A stretch of 64,000 nt of DNA from Trileptium ribeirensis (lineage: Eukaryota > Nematoda > Enoplea > Enoplida > Thoracostomopsidae): the NCBI GenBank assembly GCA_030248225.1, contig JASANE010016307.1, positions 1 to 64,000 on the forward strand, read 5' to 3'. How positions within the stretch are numbered: the stretch's first letter is position 1; each line of letters begins with the position of its first letter. Positions 34,571 through 46,865 of the stretch are shown piece after piece. The translations under genes and the position numbers were made by a program. A model generated the notes under the pieces. The model was not told the origin of the DNA. It saw only the letters and a list, made by a program, of their open reading frames with translations, and searched no databases.

Positions 34571-36090
34571 TATCCCCGTTACTAACGTGTGACTATGCGG
34601 AATAGCGCTAAATCGCACTCCTTTCACTTTCCCGACTTTGACCCCGGGATCTTTGTTAGAGAAAAAGTGTCTAGTGTTAACATTGAAATAACTAAAATGA
34701 GTTATGATAATGAATATAAACAATATAGAGCTGCTCGTTTTGGACCTGAAAACTTGCCTTCCATGTGGGGGGAGACCAGCTACTCCGACCTCGGTGTAAA
34801 TATATTTCATTTGGAAAAATTAACCTGAGCGGAAGTGAAATGCATTGTATGCAGTTTGCGATATGAGTCTGAGCCTTAACCCAAGCTAACGTCCTTATAC
34901 TAACCCTAACTTTGTGGGCTGTCAACACCGAATCCCCTTCCCCCTCCCCGCACTGGACCGTTCATTTTTTAACTATTTAACGTCCGACCCATAAAAGTCT
35001 TTGGTTTGAGAACTAGTGTACAAGATGTCGCTCTTTGTCAATATAATGTATTAGGATTTTTTATTTAAGCACATGGTGTGCGCCCCTTAATTTTTCTGTG
35101 ATATATTTTATATATTTGCATTTTCGTGCTGTACATTGTTTAGCGTTTGATTGCCCACTACAGGTTACAAAATATTTTAGGATAACGTTATCAGTAATCA
35201 GGCAATTTGGCGTCTGTCTGCGGTGGTAGGAAATGCTTCAGAACTAGTGTAATCTCTTGGGAGGGTAATTTTGATGAGGTTGGTAATAATTGTTAATGGT
35301 ATTCGTACGAGCTTTTACATTTATCTTTCGAACGAGTTCTTACATTAATCTTTTGCACGAGTTTTTACTTTTATCTTTGGCACGTTTACTTGCAATAACA
35401 ATAAACGTCTGTAAGGGGTTTTTATCAAACCGGCATGTAATTTCCCCCTCATTTAACTATAATTTATACGAACTTATTGTGCTCTTTTAGCATTGACTCA
35501 AATAAAGAATTTTGCTAATCATGCGCGTTTCACAGAACAATGCGCCCTGAGATGAGAAAAATTGTTGCTGACATTTATCTGAGACACTGTTTGTTACATT
35601 ATATAGGATAGAATTTGCAGAACTCTAGTTCCGAATGTATTTGGAAAAAACTTAGATGCTTTGTTGCGCATATCGAATTATGAACCAGAACGCTCGAGAT
35701 ATGTGATCTTATGGGATATAATGCTTAATTAATTACTACTGCGGCGTTATAAAAAATCTCTTAAGAACGTCAGGAATTGTTCACTCATCTTTTAATTAAA
35801 TGTCGAACAATAAGTGCTGAAGATGAAATTCCAACTACCACTGTGTAAACAAAAATAATATGTGTTTTCCAAAAGGTTGCAGCGCAGTGCAAATTTCGTA
35901 AGATCGGCTTTGCTGTTTACCAGCTGTAAAGAGTCATAGCAGTCAGCGTGGTACATTTGATTCCTTAAATGAACAGGTTGTATATTTTTAACAGTGCAAA
36001 TCACCATTACGTACACAATTGCAGTAGTAAAAACGAAACATTCATTGACGGAATGTAACTAATATGAAATTGGTCAGCAAGTATCTTTCA
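34571..36090. other. Unassigned stretch
   Basis: A 27-bp triplicated unit (cgagttcttacattaatctt type) lies at 35,306-35,390. The 126-codon minus frame at 34,430-34,810 overlaps repeat C and has no domain, so it is not called as a gene. Confidence 0.5.
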
Positions 36091-36094
36091 CCGT

Positions 36095-36800
36095 GGAATT
36101 TTGGGTGTGTGGGGTGGGGGGCAAGCTACAATAAGACATATGGGGGCAAGCTAAGATAATACATCTGGGGTGCAGGCTAAAATAAAACAGCTGGGGTGGA
36201 GGGTAAGATAACATAAAACACGGCTGGAGCATAGGTGTCCGTGCAGGGTACGGGGATTACCTCTTAAGTGTGTGACCCCCCTTATGAAGCCATATTTGCT
36301 TTCTCACCCACCGCGCGTTTTTGAAAAAATTTTTTTGAGTAAATTAACAAAAATTTGGTAGATCTGCGTTATCTTCTGGGGTGGAGAGCGAAATAACTGC
36401 CCCATCATCAAACCTGGAAATCCTGGAAAATAATTGTTCATTACTAAATGCTGCTTTTCGTGAACCTGGATTGACCGCGGCGTTCCGAAAAGTGAGGTAG
36501 CAAGTTTTGAAGGTAGTTAGACTTATATTCATTTTCGCGTAAGATTTCACGTTAGGGAACAAAATTTTATGCTATATAAATTTGAAAGTTACCTGACAAT
36601 ATTTTCAGGCTATAAAACAGCTTTTTAGCATTACAAATAATAATAAATATTTAAAAAAATATTTTGTATACAGACATAGGGACATTTAGGGAAATCTTAG
36701 AGTTAGCTGAACATTGAGGGTTTTGGTCAATTGTGGGAAGATCATGAGGGATTTAGAAGCTGTGTGTCCCTCACCTCCTCCCATAATGGACAGGTCAGTC
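36095..36800. repeat. G-rich degenerate repeat and probable MITE family F remnant
   Basis: At 36,105-36,235 a ~35-bp unit (tggggtg...aggctaaaataa) recurs about four times. At 36,600-36,795 an AT-rich core is followed by gagggttttggtcaattgtg and ends in ataatggacaggtcag. It resembles family F core and end sequence, but the left end was not found. Confidence 0.4.
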
Positions 36801-37204
36801 TTCTAATAATTAAATATTAGTGCAAGTCTGAAATCTAGAAACAGCTCCAAGGCTTCCTTCGTTTGAAGCATTGTGTCCTTGATTATATCCAAGCTAAAAT
36901 ATTAACTAACTTGTTAACCCATGTGATCCTACGGTAGTATTTACGTTTAATTTTAAAAAGAAAACTTGTATTTTGGTCAGATTGGGCAAATTCAACCTAA
37001 TGTATGTAGTGTCTCTCGGTTTTTGCGAATAAGTTGTCCGGTGTATAATTTGTATGCGTTGTACACAATTTGATGAAAAAAGAATTGATTCTTACTGCAA
37101 CCGCAGCGAATAAACTAATGCAGATCGACGTTGGTACTACCACTTGTTGTAAATTCGCTAAATGGATGGATTTAAGTTTCGCTTAATGGGCCATAGAAAA
37201 GCTA

Positions 37205-37782
37205 TGTCAATGATACAGCAATGGGTTCTTTTCCATTATCCCCCGCCCCCAGGCCACATATACCCAAAAATGGTCAGATTCCGAAAATTTTGGTATTATT
37301 GTGATCCTCGAGACCTCCCCCGAGGCCAAAAAATTGAATTTTTAAAATTTTCGATTTTTTTGGGTCCCAAGGGTCCCCCTTCGCCATTCGACGCGGATTG
37401 ACGAGCTGAGTGTAATGCCAGTGGCCGAATCCTAAGTTATGGCCAAAAATATCGAAGGCTGAGAGGCTCAGCAATTAAACAGGTTTTGGCCATAACTTAG
37501 GATGCTTTTATCGGATTCCGTTAGAAATAACCATTACACTCAGCTTGTCAATCCACGTAAAATGGTGGATAAAAATCCTATTTTTAAGAACTAAATTTTT
37601 GGGTTCCCGAGGGGGGATCTTTGGGACCCAAAAAACTAAAATTTTAAAGATTCAATTTTTTGGTCTAAATGATCAGGGAGGTCTCGAGGATCACAAAAAT
37701 ACCAAAATTTCCAGAATCTGAACATTTTTGGGCAAATGAGGACCGGGAGTGATAATGGAAAAGAACCCAGAAATGTCATTTT
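37205..37782. mobile_element. Foldback element (~240-290-bp inverted arms)
   Basis: The outer words gggttcttttccattatc / gataatggaaaagaaccc, the middle words cctcgagacctccc / aggtctcgagg, and the inner words cctaagttatggccaaaa (37,431-37,448) / ttttggccataacttagg (37,484-37,501) are inverted. They are separated by a 35-base centre. The arms have a few indels. The whole could form one long hairpin in DNA or RNA. It is non-coding, and a foldback/MITE origin is inferred. Confidence 0.75.
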
Positions 37783-39200
37783 ATTTGGTTCCCAAACCAT
37801 ATCATTGATCTTACCTAGGATTTTTGTCGTGATGTATCAAACCTAGAAAGTGATCTCACCAATTCCTCGGGGATCTTGTATAGCTTGATTTCTGGCGTGG
37901 GCAGCTGCCTCTCTGCCCTGTTCCCGAGTCCTTAGCAAGTATTTACATAATAAAACAATACTAAGTGCGCTTTCAGGCCATATAACTGTTCCAATTAGTG
38001 GCAAAGAAAATCCACAGAACGTCAAGTTCACTCTAGGTATAATATTATGGTCTGCCAAGAACATGAAATGTATAGTTGATAATTTATTTATCAATGTTAT
38101 AGTGTGCGTTAAATGAGTTAAAACTTTTCTAGCTGTGTCATTAAACAGTATGTAGTACATCGTTAATAAAGTATTGTTTTATGTAATTCATTTTGATTGT
38201 AACCTGCAATGATGGTAGTACATATCGGATGAAATTCGTATTCAACATATCCACGAGTAAAGGTATAATTCAAGATTGAGACCTTTGTTAGCTGCAAGCT
38301 AATGTTGCGGTCGTTTTATGTGGAGCAGCAGGTTTTAATGCAAAAACTGTCATTTCTTGAATTAGCATAACAGCGGATGAGAATGTATATTTTCATTATG
38401 TGGGTATTTTTCTGGTTGACATGTAAATATGACGTGATTAGTTTTTATGTAATGCTGCATAGATGTAATAATGCAGCTTAATGTAATGCTGTTTAGATCG
38501 CTACACAAGACAACATTACCATACTTTCATTTTGAAACCAATTCTAGCATTTTAAGTGTAAAACTTAATGTTTTTTTGTGAATTTATATTTAATTTTTAT
38601 GCTGTATATAAATCTACAATGTGCATATTAAATACTATAAAATAATGTGCCAATGTACGCATATTATAAACTTATACCAATACCGACTTATATTATACAC
38701 GTTTTTGCTCACATGGTTGTTATACTTCATTGCAGAGAAATTTCTTTTTTCAGGTTTGTTATTTTGTAATTAATTTTTCGTTTCTTTCGCAATCGTTTCT
38801 TTTTCTCTAGTGTCTCGTATGCGGTTTATATGTGTACGAAAGTATATAAACCTGTTGTAAACTTGTGTATTGTCCTCGTTTGAATGCAATGGATAATAAC
38901 ACCTTAACAGCTTAGAAACCACGCAGGTCGTCGTGAAAGTCCGCAAATATATAAATATAAAAAAAAAATTATTTAGCTAAGGAATTTACACAAAATATAC
39001 AAATATATTTTATGTATAAATATTCTAAAAAATCCATATATTTCTAAAAAAATTTCCTTACTTCTTTGTAGTTTACTAATTTCTTTTTTCAGTGTAACTC
39101 TTCCTAGTGTCTGTAGCCCTCCTTCATTTGTAATTCCCAAAAAACCACCAACATACACTCACCATAAAAAAGCGACACACCAAATTTCAAACCATATTAC
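37783..39200. other. Unassigned AT-rich stretch
   Basis: A minus frame at 37,843-38,160 (105 codons) has no recognised domain. Nothing else is supported. Confidence 0.45.
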
Positions 39201-39372
39201 CCCGCCAAACAGCCCACCTGCCGGAGGAGCTACGCGCTACTAATCGAGGCCAATTTCACGCGCTGCTCACACTAACCCTTTTTCGTTTCTAACTATTTTT
39301 TCCAAAAAAAAAAAAAGCACAAACAAAAAACAAACACACAAACAACAAAACACAAAACCCCAAAAAAACCAT
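39160..39372. other. A+C-biased block with A13 run
   Basis: From about 39,300 a run of A is followed by some 60 bases made almost only of A and C (acaaacaaaaaacaaacac style), preceded by mixed C/A-rich sequence. It shows the same odd composition as 6,701-6,741 and 22,660-22,765. Confidence 0.5.
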
Positions 39373-42300
39373 TCGCAATCGTTTCTTTTTCACGTATTCA
39401 ATGCATGTTAACTCTAAAGCGGTTTTGCAGTACGTTTCGCGGTGCTCCCTGCATTTGTGGGCCCACAATTCGTATGAAATGCAGGAGGTGGTAAAATGCA
39501 GCAGGACATTTTGTTCATGCCTTGAAATCCAGGTGACAGAGTAACTGTCTTTCATCAATAGTAGGGTACAGCCTGAAACGCACTGTGACATCTTTTAGGG
39601 TTAACATGCATGTTCCGGAGAGTGTCGTACTTTTCAGGAAATATCTTCAGCTCTTGTTATCGCTTTATATCACCTTGCTCAATATATTGATATAAATCAA
39701 TGCACTTCACTTAATATTTTACTACTTATCGCTTTACTTTTTCTTGGTTATTATGTTTGGGTTTATAATGTTTGCTAAAAATTTATGTATTATAAATGCA
39801 TTTCTGACTGCGTTCTATTATGTCAGATTTTTGATATATATACTTTGTTATTTGTTTTTAAGCTACTGGCTGCTTTGGATTAGAATTTGTTTGGTCAGGC
39901 AAGGCTTCATAATATTTGGCTTGGCTATCCGTTAGTCATTAATTAATGAATTGAATCGTCTATGTTGGATGGGCAACATACTCTCACTTGCAAACATAAG
40001 GTTTAGAAGAGTTATGTAAAACACTGTCAGATAACCCAGTCATAAATCCAATTTGTCCAGTCGGGTTGATATTTTTCAGTCCGACGTGGTTTCTAATCCA
40101 AGCCTGTTCAAAAAAAATTAGTGGTTTTTTTATAAATTGGTAAAACTTAAGATTACTTTGGCTCGTAATGTTATGTTTAGTCAAAAGATTTGATCAAATG
40201 TCATGAATAGGCGCCCATAACATAGGACGCATTGTAGCGATGAAATAGTTGCGAAATCACTTGATATGTTTATGTTTTGGTGGTATGGTTTACGATAGCT
40301 TCTTGACGGTGGGTTCACGTATAGCATGAAATATGTTTTCTAAATGTATGGTTGAACGTCCATACACGTGCTTGCAGCATTCTACCCAAAACTCATTATA
40401 CGCTCGGGCACTTGTTCCCACAGTTAGGATCGTCACACTTTGTATCGTTGCTATCGTCTGTAACTGTTTTCAGAACCTTAAAACCATGAATACTGAAGCG
40501 TCTTGGTAGTCGCGTTCGCAGCTGCCGGAGAAGTTGAAGTTTAATAAAATCTGCGAAAACTATGGAAACGAATGCTTAGGCCCGTGTTCGTACCAAAACT
40601 ATCACGCATGAATAAACTTAAGGTGCGCCCATACCAGCCCCTTCTGTCAGTAGAGATTGGTGATCGCTTGTTCTGCGTACCGGTCATACGTCAACATAAA
40701 AGAGAACACATATTTGGTGTTTGGGGCAACATCCAAAACGTCACGAAACAAAAAATTGTGCTATTAACGATTACTTTTAAAACATTAAATAACTGGTTCG
40801 TGACATTTGATCCTAAAATTTTTTATTTTATTGAACGAAAATTATCCCCTTTAGTGTTTAAAAGCTGCATATCGCCTGTAATGTTCGCGAACTATAATTA
40901 TTAAAACGAAATGTGTTAGCGTAACTAAAAAAGCGGACTGCGAGTTGCCACGTTGTGCGATGTGAAACTAATTCGTGGCCAACAAGCCAATAGGTGCATT
41001 GTGTTAGTGATCAGAAATTACCCTGTTTTGCAATCAGGCACTCAGCTTTATCGAACGGAAATTTTTGAATTTATAAATTGGCTATTGCAATGACTGATTT
41101 GTTCTCGTAACAGCGTTTTGTACATAATTCAGTAAGAGGATGGTAGGGGCTCAGCTTACGTTTACTCATGCATCAATAAATGATAAATTTAAGTAAAATT
41201 AGATACTTTATACTATATTTCAGATTTGCATTTGTCATTTTGCTAATGTCACTAATATATGCTACGCGAAGTGCCTAAGTGTGTTACTCAGCCGTTTACG
41301 ACCGCATCAGCATTGTTTTTGGTAAATGTAGATTTTCCAGCCCAGAGACCTATGCCTCAGTATTTAAGATCATTGGGTTTACCTTAGGTAATACCACATA
41401 TTAATTCGGCAGCAAGTAGGTTTGTTCGCTCTAATTTCTGTATTAAAACACTGACACATTCATATTCCAAGTTGTAGGCAAGGTTAACCGTTACCTAGAA
41501 ATCAAGAGCCTATTGCGACAGATGTTACTGAAACACACCGTAAACATGTCAAATTTGAAATCAGTAGCTTTAATTTTTTTCAGCAAAAGATAGATCATCG
41601 TTTTTCTTGGCTACTCTATTAATGTGTATTTTTATAACCTCGACGACTAAGCACATGAATGAATGGGAGGATATCCCATTTTTTACCATTGCGATTATAT
41701 AACCATCGGCACATATTGTAAAAAACGTTTCTATGTTATGTTTTCTTTTTCGCCGGAAAGATATAATCAACTCCCAGTTTTAAATCAAACTGAAGTCGGA
41801 CTTTATTGTTTAGCCCTATAATATTGAAGCCGTATTAGTGGCTTGATTAAATTTTTTTACATTACAGGTGACCTCATCTGTTGCAACTGCACACCTAATA
41901 TCTTACTGATAACCCTTTAGCATCTGAATAATAGTGGACAAATAGCCTATTTTGAGTTATCCCGGTTGTTGCTAATAGCTTCAACATGATCGTCCGTAGT
42001 TGGTTAAAATTTTAAGAGTCAGACAGTCTATAATCTGCATACCATATTATCGTTATATCCCTAACATCGTCCAACCTACGGAAGATAGCCCATGCCCATA
42101 AATAAGCATGACCTTGTACCAAGGTTCGTGCAAATTTCGCCCTACAGCCCGTTATAGGTGTGCTGTTAGAATGGACACGGTTACTTAGGAGACGTTTTGT
42201 TCTGCGTATATACTCAATGTTCCAGATGGCAACAATATGTATATTTCATAGTAAAACAGCTGTTATTTCGGAGAGGTAAGTATATATCAAATGTTTGAAT

Positions 42301-43557
42301 TTTAAAATAGTTAACTGTATTGACTGTGCATTACATAAGGTACAGTATAGGTCTGAAACGCTTATGTTATTTCTTAAATATAAAGCTTTGAACGAGGAAT
42401 ATTTAGCGATGTTTGCCAAAAAAGATAGTTCAGGCGTCTGCTACGTTTTCCTAAAGAATGTGGTGATTTCTTTGGTACTGCTGGATATTGTCAATGCTGC
42501 TGATACGTATATAAATAAAATGCTATTTATTTTTATTGAGCGAATTATCTGAGTGGTTTGTTGCGAATTCATCTTGAATAATGTGTATGTCTATTGTCTT
42601 CAAGGAATATATTCTGAACGTCGTGTTTATAGTGTGGTGGTGCTAAGCTTCCACACTATATTCACGATATATTACTTTTCAATGAGGAATGTACGTTGAT
42701 GAAGTAGGCGCTTAGTAAAAATTTAGACCGTCTTCGTAAAAACGATACTTAATTTTATTATTTGTTGATGGTAGCTCAAGTATATATGTTCGGAGTGATA
42801 TTAACTCTTTAATGCATTTTAGTTGACGTTTTGCAATACTATAGTGCATAAACTCAATCCGTTGCGTAATCTGCGCTCGACTGCGTGTTGTGGGGAGCTT
42901 TAAGGTTCGAGCAGCATACTAAAGACCTAAGTTTAGGCTTAGTGTATTGACAGCAGCATGGCCTATATTTTATTTACGCCCTTCAGCGTATTTTGGCAAG
43001 TATATCTGTGATATTTAGTCTTCACAGACGACTGTAAACTGCAACAAAAACAGTTGATGATTATATTTTATAGCACGATCGAAAACCATTACTGCTTCTT
43101 AATTGTTCAGTGGTAGGAAGAAATTTATATACAATCAGGGATCATGCGACGTCCGCCCAAGCGTATCACATTTACCCAATTTTTCATTAGATGAATATTC
43201 CATTTAGTTGAAAAATGTTATTGAATTTCGCTTCAAATTTACGTTGCAAAGAACGTCTGTGTTTAAATAGATTTTAATACGACAAAATCAGGGAAGTAAA
43301 TAGTGAAAATTGAGCAAATTTATAGATATATACTATACAACATGCAATGACTCTGCCTTTAAAGAGCTAGTTCATGTTTTAATTCTGGGGAAATTTTATC
43401 AGCTCTGAAGGATCAGTAAAATACGGAATGAAAAACTTTTTAAGCACAAAGTTATTTTCTACGGCACCTGTGGCTAATCTTATGCTATATATATAAGAAT
43501 ATAAAATAGAACAAACGGTAAGCCCATACTTACTAAAAGTTTCTATATATGAAGCGG
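39373..43557. other. Long unassigned AT-rich stretch
   Basis: The longest open frame (40,572-40,904 plus, 110 codons) shows no recognisable domain. One GTTCGCGAAC word lies near 40,883. Apart from the hairpin at 42,621 nothing is supported. Confidence 0.5.
42621..42666. other. Stable hairpin sequence
   Basis: TATAGTGTGG (42,628-42,637) pairs perfectly with CCACACTATA (42,651-42,660). Outside a small internal loop TCGTG pairs with CACGA. The loop is 13 bases. It could be a precursor-like RNA hairpin or a cruciform; no mature RNA can be claimed. Confidence 0.45.
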
Positions 43558-43925
43558 TCGATTGTACCGTAAATTATATGAAATGAACATATAAAAGTTG
43601 TGATTATAACTTAAAAATAGGTAATTTGTTTATGAAACACACGATTACACCATATTATATAAAATTAGCATATAAACAGCGGGATTATAGATTAAAAATA
43701 GCTAATTTGCATATAAAACACTCGTTTACAACATAAATTATGAACCGAGCACATAAGTAACGGGATTATACATTTAAACATACGTTTGCATATAAAACGC
43801 GCAGTTACAACATAAAATTACATGAAAAGCGTATAACAGAGAGATTATCGATTAAAATAGTTAACTTGCATATTAAACGATCAATCGTAACATAAATTAT
43901 AAGAAATGATCATATAAAAAGCCGG
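43558..43925 (+). repeat. ~83-bp degenerate tandem array
   Basis: About 4.5 diverged units contain gggattatagattaaaaata, gcatataaaacac and acaacataaatta words. The array runs straight into the palindromic array that starts at about 43,925. Confidence 0.65.
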
Positions 43926-44245
43926 ATTGCAGAATAATGCGTACATCGACTGGAAAATTTATGTTACACACGATGCGTCGGCCGTACCTTGTTACAAACG
44001 ATCGATCGTCCGTATGTCAGGTTATAGACGACAAGGCCTCTATAAATTTGGTTACAGACGATTCGTCGTCCGTAACAAATATTACAAACGAGGAAGTGTT
44101 TGTAATATTTGCTATGGACGATCGGTTGTTTATAACATTTGTTATACACGCCCAATCGTCCGTAACCGAAATTACAAGCGACGAGGTGTTTGTAATATTT
44201 GTTATAAACGATCGGTCGTTTGTAACATTTTCAATCGAGCATTAT
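43926..44245. repeat. Palindromic ~30-bp monomer array, copy 1
   Basis: About ten units alternate around CGATCGATCG- or CGATCGGTCG-type cores flanked by gttataaa / tttgtaac arms, so each unit is itself near-palindromic and neighbours are mutually inverted. The period is close to 30 bp, which keeps frames open on both strands (43,927-44,298 and 43,937-44,266). The predicted peptides are low-complexity. The same monomer forms the array at 52,290-52,738. Confidence 0.8.
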
Positions 44246-45307
44246 CCTGTAAGTCTCCGCAAATAAATTCAACATTAAAATGCAAAAGAAATATTTGAAC
44301 CATTCTTGATCATACTGGAACTCTAACTTAGACATGAGTTGTAATGTTACCTTGCAAATCTTAAAATATTAGTTCAAAATGATGTTTCAACGAGCTAATC
44401 CTAGAACACAAAGGTGTTCAGATGCTCTGAAGGGTGCAGTAAACTCAATTTGAAATCTCGGAATAAACCTTTGAGCATGGAATAGCCATGCGTCCACGTT
44501 TTAGAGTTGTGTATATGTAGTTTGGTATTAATAAACACCGATGATTTGAAACAGCAAATGAGCACAACAGCGTAAAATACGTATCGTATCCTCGAGAAAC
44601 CTTTATGACTAATCTTATAATTATTTTTATGGTCACATGTTTAAATTCCCGTTAGCCAATATTAAAAATATTAGTAATTTGCAAAGTTTTTGAGCAGTTC
44701 TTTTACAAGATCCAAAATTCAAGACGAAATTAAAAGTAAAAACAGAAATTAATCTTTTGCGCTTATCTCCGGCCGCAGATTTGTAAATTTTATAACACAA
44801 CTGTCTATTGCTACGTTACTATTAATCAATTTTGGTGCAATAATTATTCCTGACACAAAAAGTTAATAAATACCCCGCCTGAATTGTGGGTTTTGTCCTG
44901 GAGATAAAGCCAACATGCATGAACAATTTTTGAATTATGTAAAGTTTTTCCCCTGGGGTGATCGTATAAAGTTTTGTTCCTAAAAGCCTAAGCTTAGGAT
45001 GGGATCAAATTTATAGATCTAAATTTTTGTCCTGTGATACTCATGTCAAGCTTCCGCCAACTGTTAGAGAGGAAAACTTGACATCATCCCAGAGGCGCAG
45101 CACGTGGGGGCCGCAGTTTCCGATAATCGGGTTAGCCGGTGCCCCTATTCACCTGCCCCTCACATTGTAGTGCCGTACGGCACCCTATATGATGGTATTT
45201 TCTTGTTATATACATATGTTGCCCAACACTGACTGTGTTCTAGACTGTACTATGATGGGTTTCGTTTTTTCGATGTTTTGAGCGTGGGCACCGTAAGCAT
45301 TCTTCTT
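44246..45307. other. Unassigned stretch
   Basis: No gene or repeat boundary was recognised. Confidence 0.45.
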
Positions 45308-46486
45308 CAAAGTAGTAACTCTATCGAGATTGCAGAGCATAATGAAAGATCGTTACACCTACGCCTTTGGCGTGCACAGCCAATCAACTCTCAATACCAT
45401 ACGTCGATATACTATATATGGATACCACACCATACCGCACAAGTTAGCGCAAAACGAACGCCGGCAATGAGTTTCCCCTGTCCGAAAATACCCACGTGAA
45501 ACTTTTTGGGCGCCCTGTTGTAGAACAAATCTTCGAATTTGGGTCGAGGAACCACGAGGGTGCCATATCTCAAACTCCATAATTCCTGAACCGGAGCCTT
45601 ACTCGAAAAACAAAAAAGATGTTGCTTCTGCGTTTTTAGACAAGATGCAATTACCAAATGGCTATATTTTGATAATTGTTCAATAAGAGGTTGCACTGAT
45701 GAACGTTGGGACTTTACGCGAAAATAATAGCAAGCACTTATAGATTTGTTAAATTTTTGAACTTTAGTCTCAAAATACATCATAGCGTTAAGACCTATAC
45801 GGTCATCATAACGAGCTCTATTTTTTAATTACTGCAACATTAAAGATCCATGTATTTTCGCCGCGGGACACGTTTTTGTTGCTTTTTACGACATTTCTTA
45901 TTTTTGTATAGTTTTATATTTTGTCATTCATCAAGCCTCATCTTTAAATTTGGCCCTTTTCGGTTAGCTTCTCACAGCCCGAACTTACTCAATTTCATGG
46001 TGGCAGGGAATCTACCAATGCCCCAAATCTTGAACCTTCCTTGTCTTTCCGAGCTAGTTCGGTATAAACAGAGCAGCTTTGAATTCGTTCAGCGCGCGGA
46101 TGTCGTGCATAACCCTAGGATTTGTAACAATGGCCACATGAGATATTCTTACGCCGAGTTGTGCTACAACCGAGATATTTATTTAGCTTCGAACTAGAAT
46201 GTGTCACTAGCATTAGCACATCCAATAAAGCTATGAGTCACCAAAAAGAACGCTTATGTTTGAGAAAAATATAGTCAACCAATTCGAAAAACAAAAAAGG
46301 GGTATCGGCATTTATCATTTTACTATGAAATAAAATCCTCCTGGGAAATATTCGCAAGTTAAGATAAACCTAATCTTACTTCCGTGAAGGGTACTGTAGT
46401 GATCACACAAATAATATTAAAAAAAAGCTAGCGAAACGTCAATTCGCTAGTTAGAATATCACCACAACCATCCAACCGTTTCAAGC

Positions 46487-46559
46487 GGGTCCATGGTGTA
46501 GTGGCTAGCACGTCTGCTGCGCACGCGGAAGGCCCGGTGTTCGATTCCCGGTGGACCCA
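46487..46559 (+). tRNA. tRNA-like gene in the 5' LTR (predicted anticodon CGC)
   Basis: This 73-nt cloverleaf has acceptor GGGTCCA/TGGACCC (7 perfect pairs), D-arm GTGT/GCAC with AGTGGCTA loop, and anticodon stem TCTGC/GCGGA with loop TGCGCAC. The T-arm has TTCGATT loop. A-box TGGTGTAGTGG and B-box TGTTCGATTCC are close to consensus, so Pol III transcription is plausible. Deviations are G instead of U at position 33 and one bulged base in the T-stem 5' strand. The D-arm and anticodon-stem region resembles tRNA-Val, and a G3:U70 alanine identity pair is absent. Probably a tRNA-derived promoter rather than a translating tRNA. Confidence 0.6.
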
Positions 46560-46609
46560 TTCTTTAGCTTGAGCGGTATTTAACAAAAATAGCTAACATA
46601 GCTTATAGT

Positions 46610-46627
46610 TGGTGAGCCCGACGTGAT
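46610..46627 (+). promoter_or_regulatory. Primer-binding site for tRNA-Trp
   Basis: TGGTGAGCCCGACGTGAT is complementary to the 3' end of eukaryotic tRNA-Trp (ATCACGTCGGGGTCA plus CCA) with one mismatch. It lies two bases after the 5' LTR. tRNA-Trp priming is known for the CsRn1/Kabuki-type Ty3/gypsy elements, so such an element probably supplies the enzymes. Confidence 0.75.
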
Positions 46628-46792
46628 CCCTGTGCAGATCAGTCTATGCGAAGAGTAATGAGCTCAAAAATGCCTGCTCCGCAGCTGGACGCGGGGGTTG
46701 TGTAGTGATCACACAAATAATATTAAAAAAAAGCTAGCGAAACGTCAATTCGCTAGTTAGAATATCACCACAACCATCCAACCGTTTCAAGC

Positions 46793-46865
46793 GGGTCCAT
46801 GGTGTAGTGGCTAGCACGTCTGCTGCGCACGCGGAAGGCCCGGTGTTCGATTCCCGGTGGACCCA
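46793..46865 (+). tRNA. tRNA-like gene in the 3' LTR (identical copy)
   Basis: Base-for-base the same as the 46,487 copy, 306 bp downstream, including the position-33 G and T-stem bulge. Both copies keep the A and B boxes. Confidence 0.6.

Noticed and set aside
34430..34810. 126-codon minus-strand ORF as a gene
   Set aside because: It overlaps a repeat family C fragment and has no domain. Its start and end are arbitrary.
40572..40904. 110-codon plus-strand ORF as a host exon
   Set aside because: No recognisable domain, splice context or homology by eye; left unassigned.
43927..44298. Long overlapping open frames on both strands as genes
   Set aside because: They are produced by a 30-bp repeat period that is a multiple of three; the peptides are repeat-derived with no gene context.
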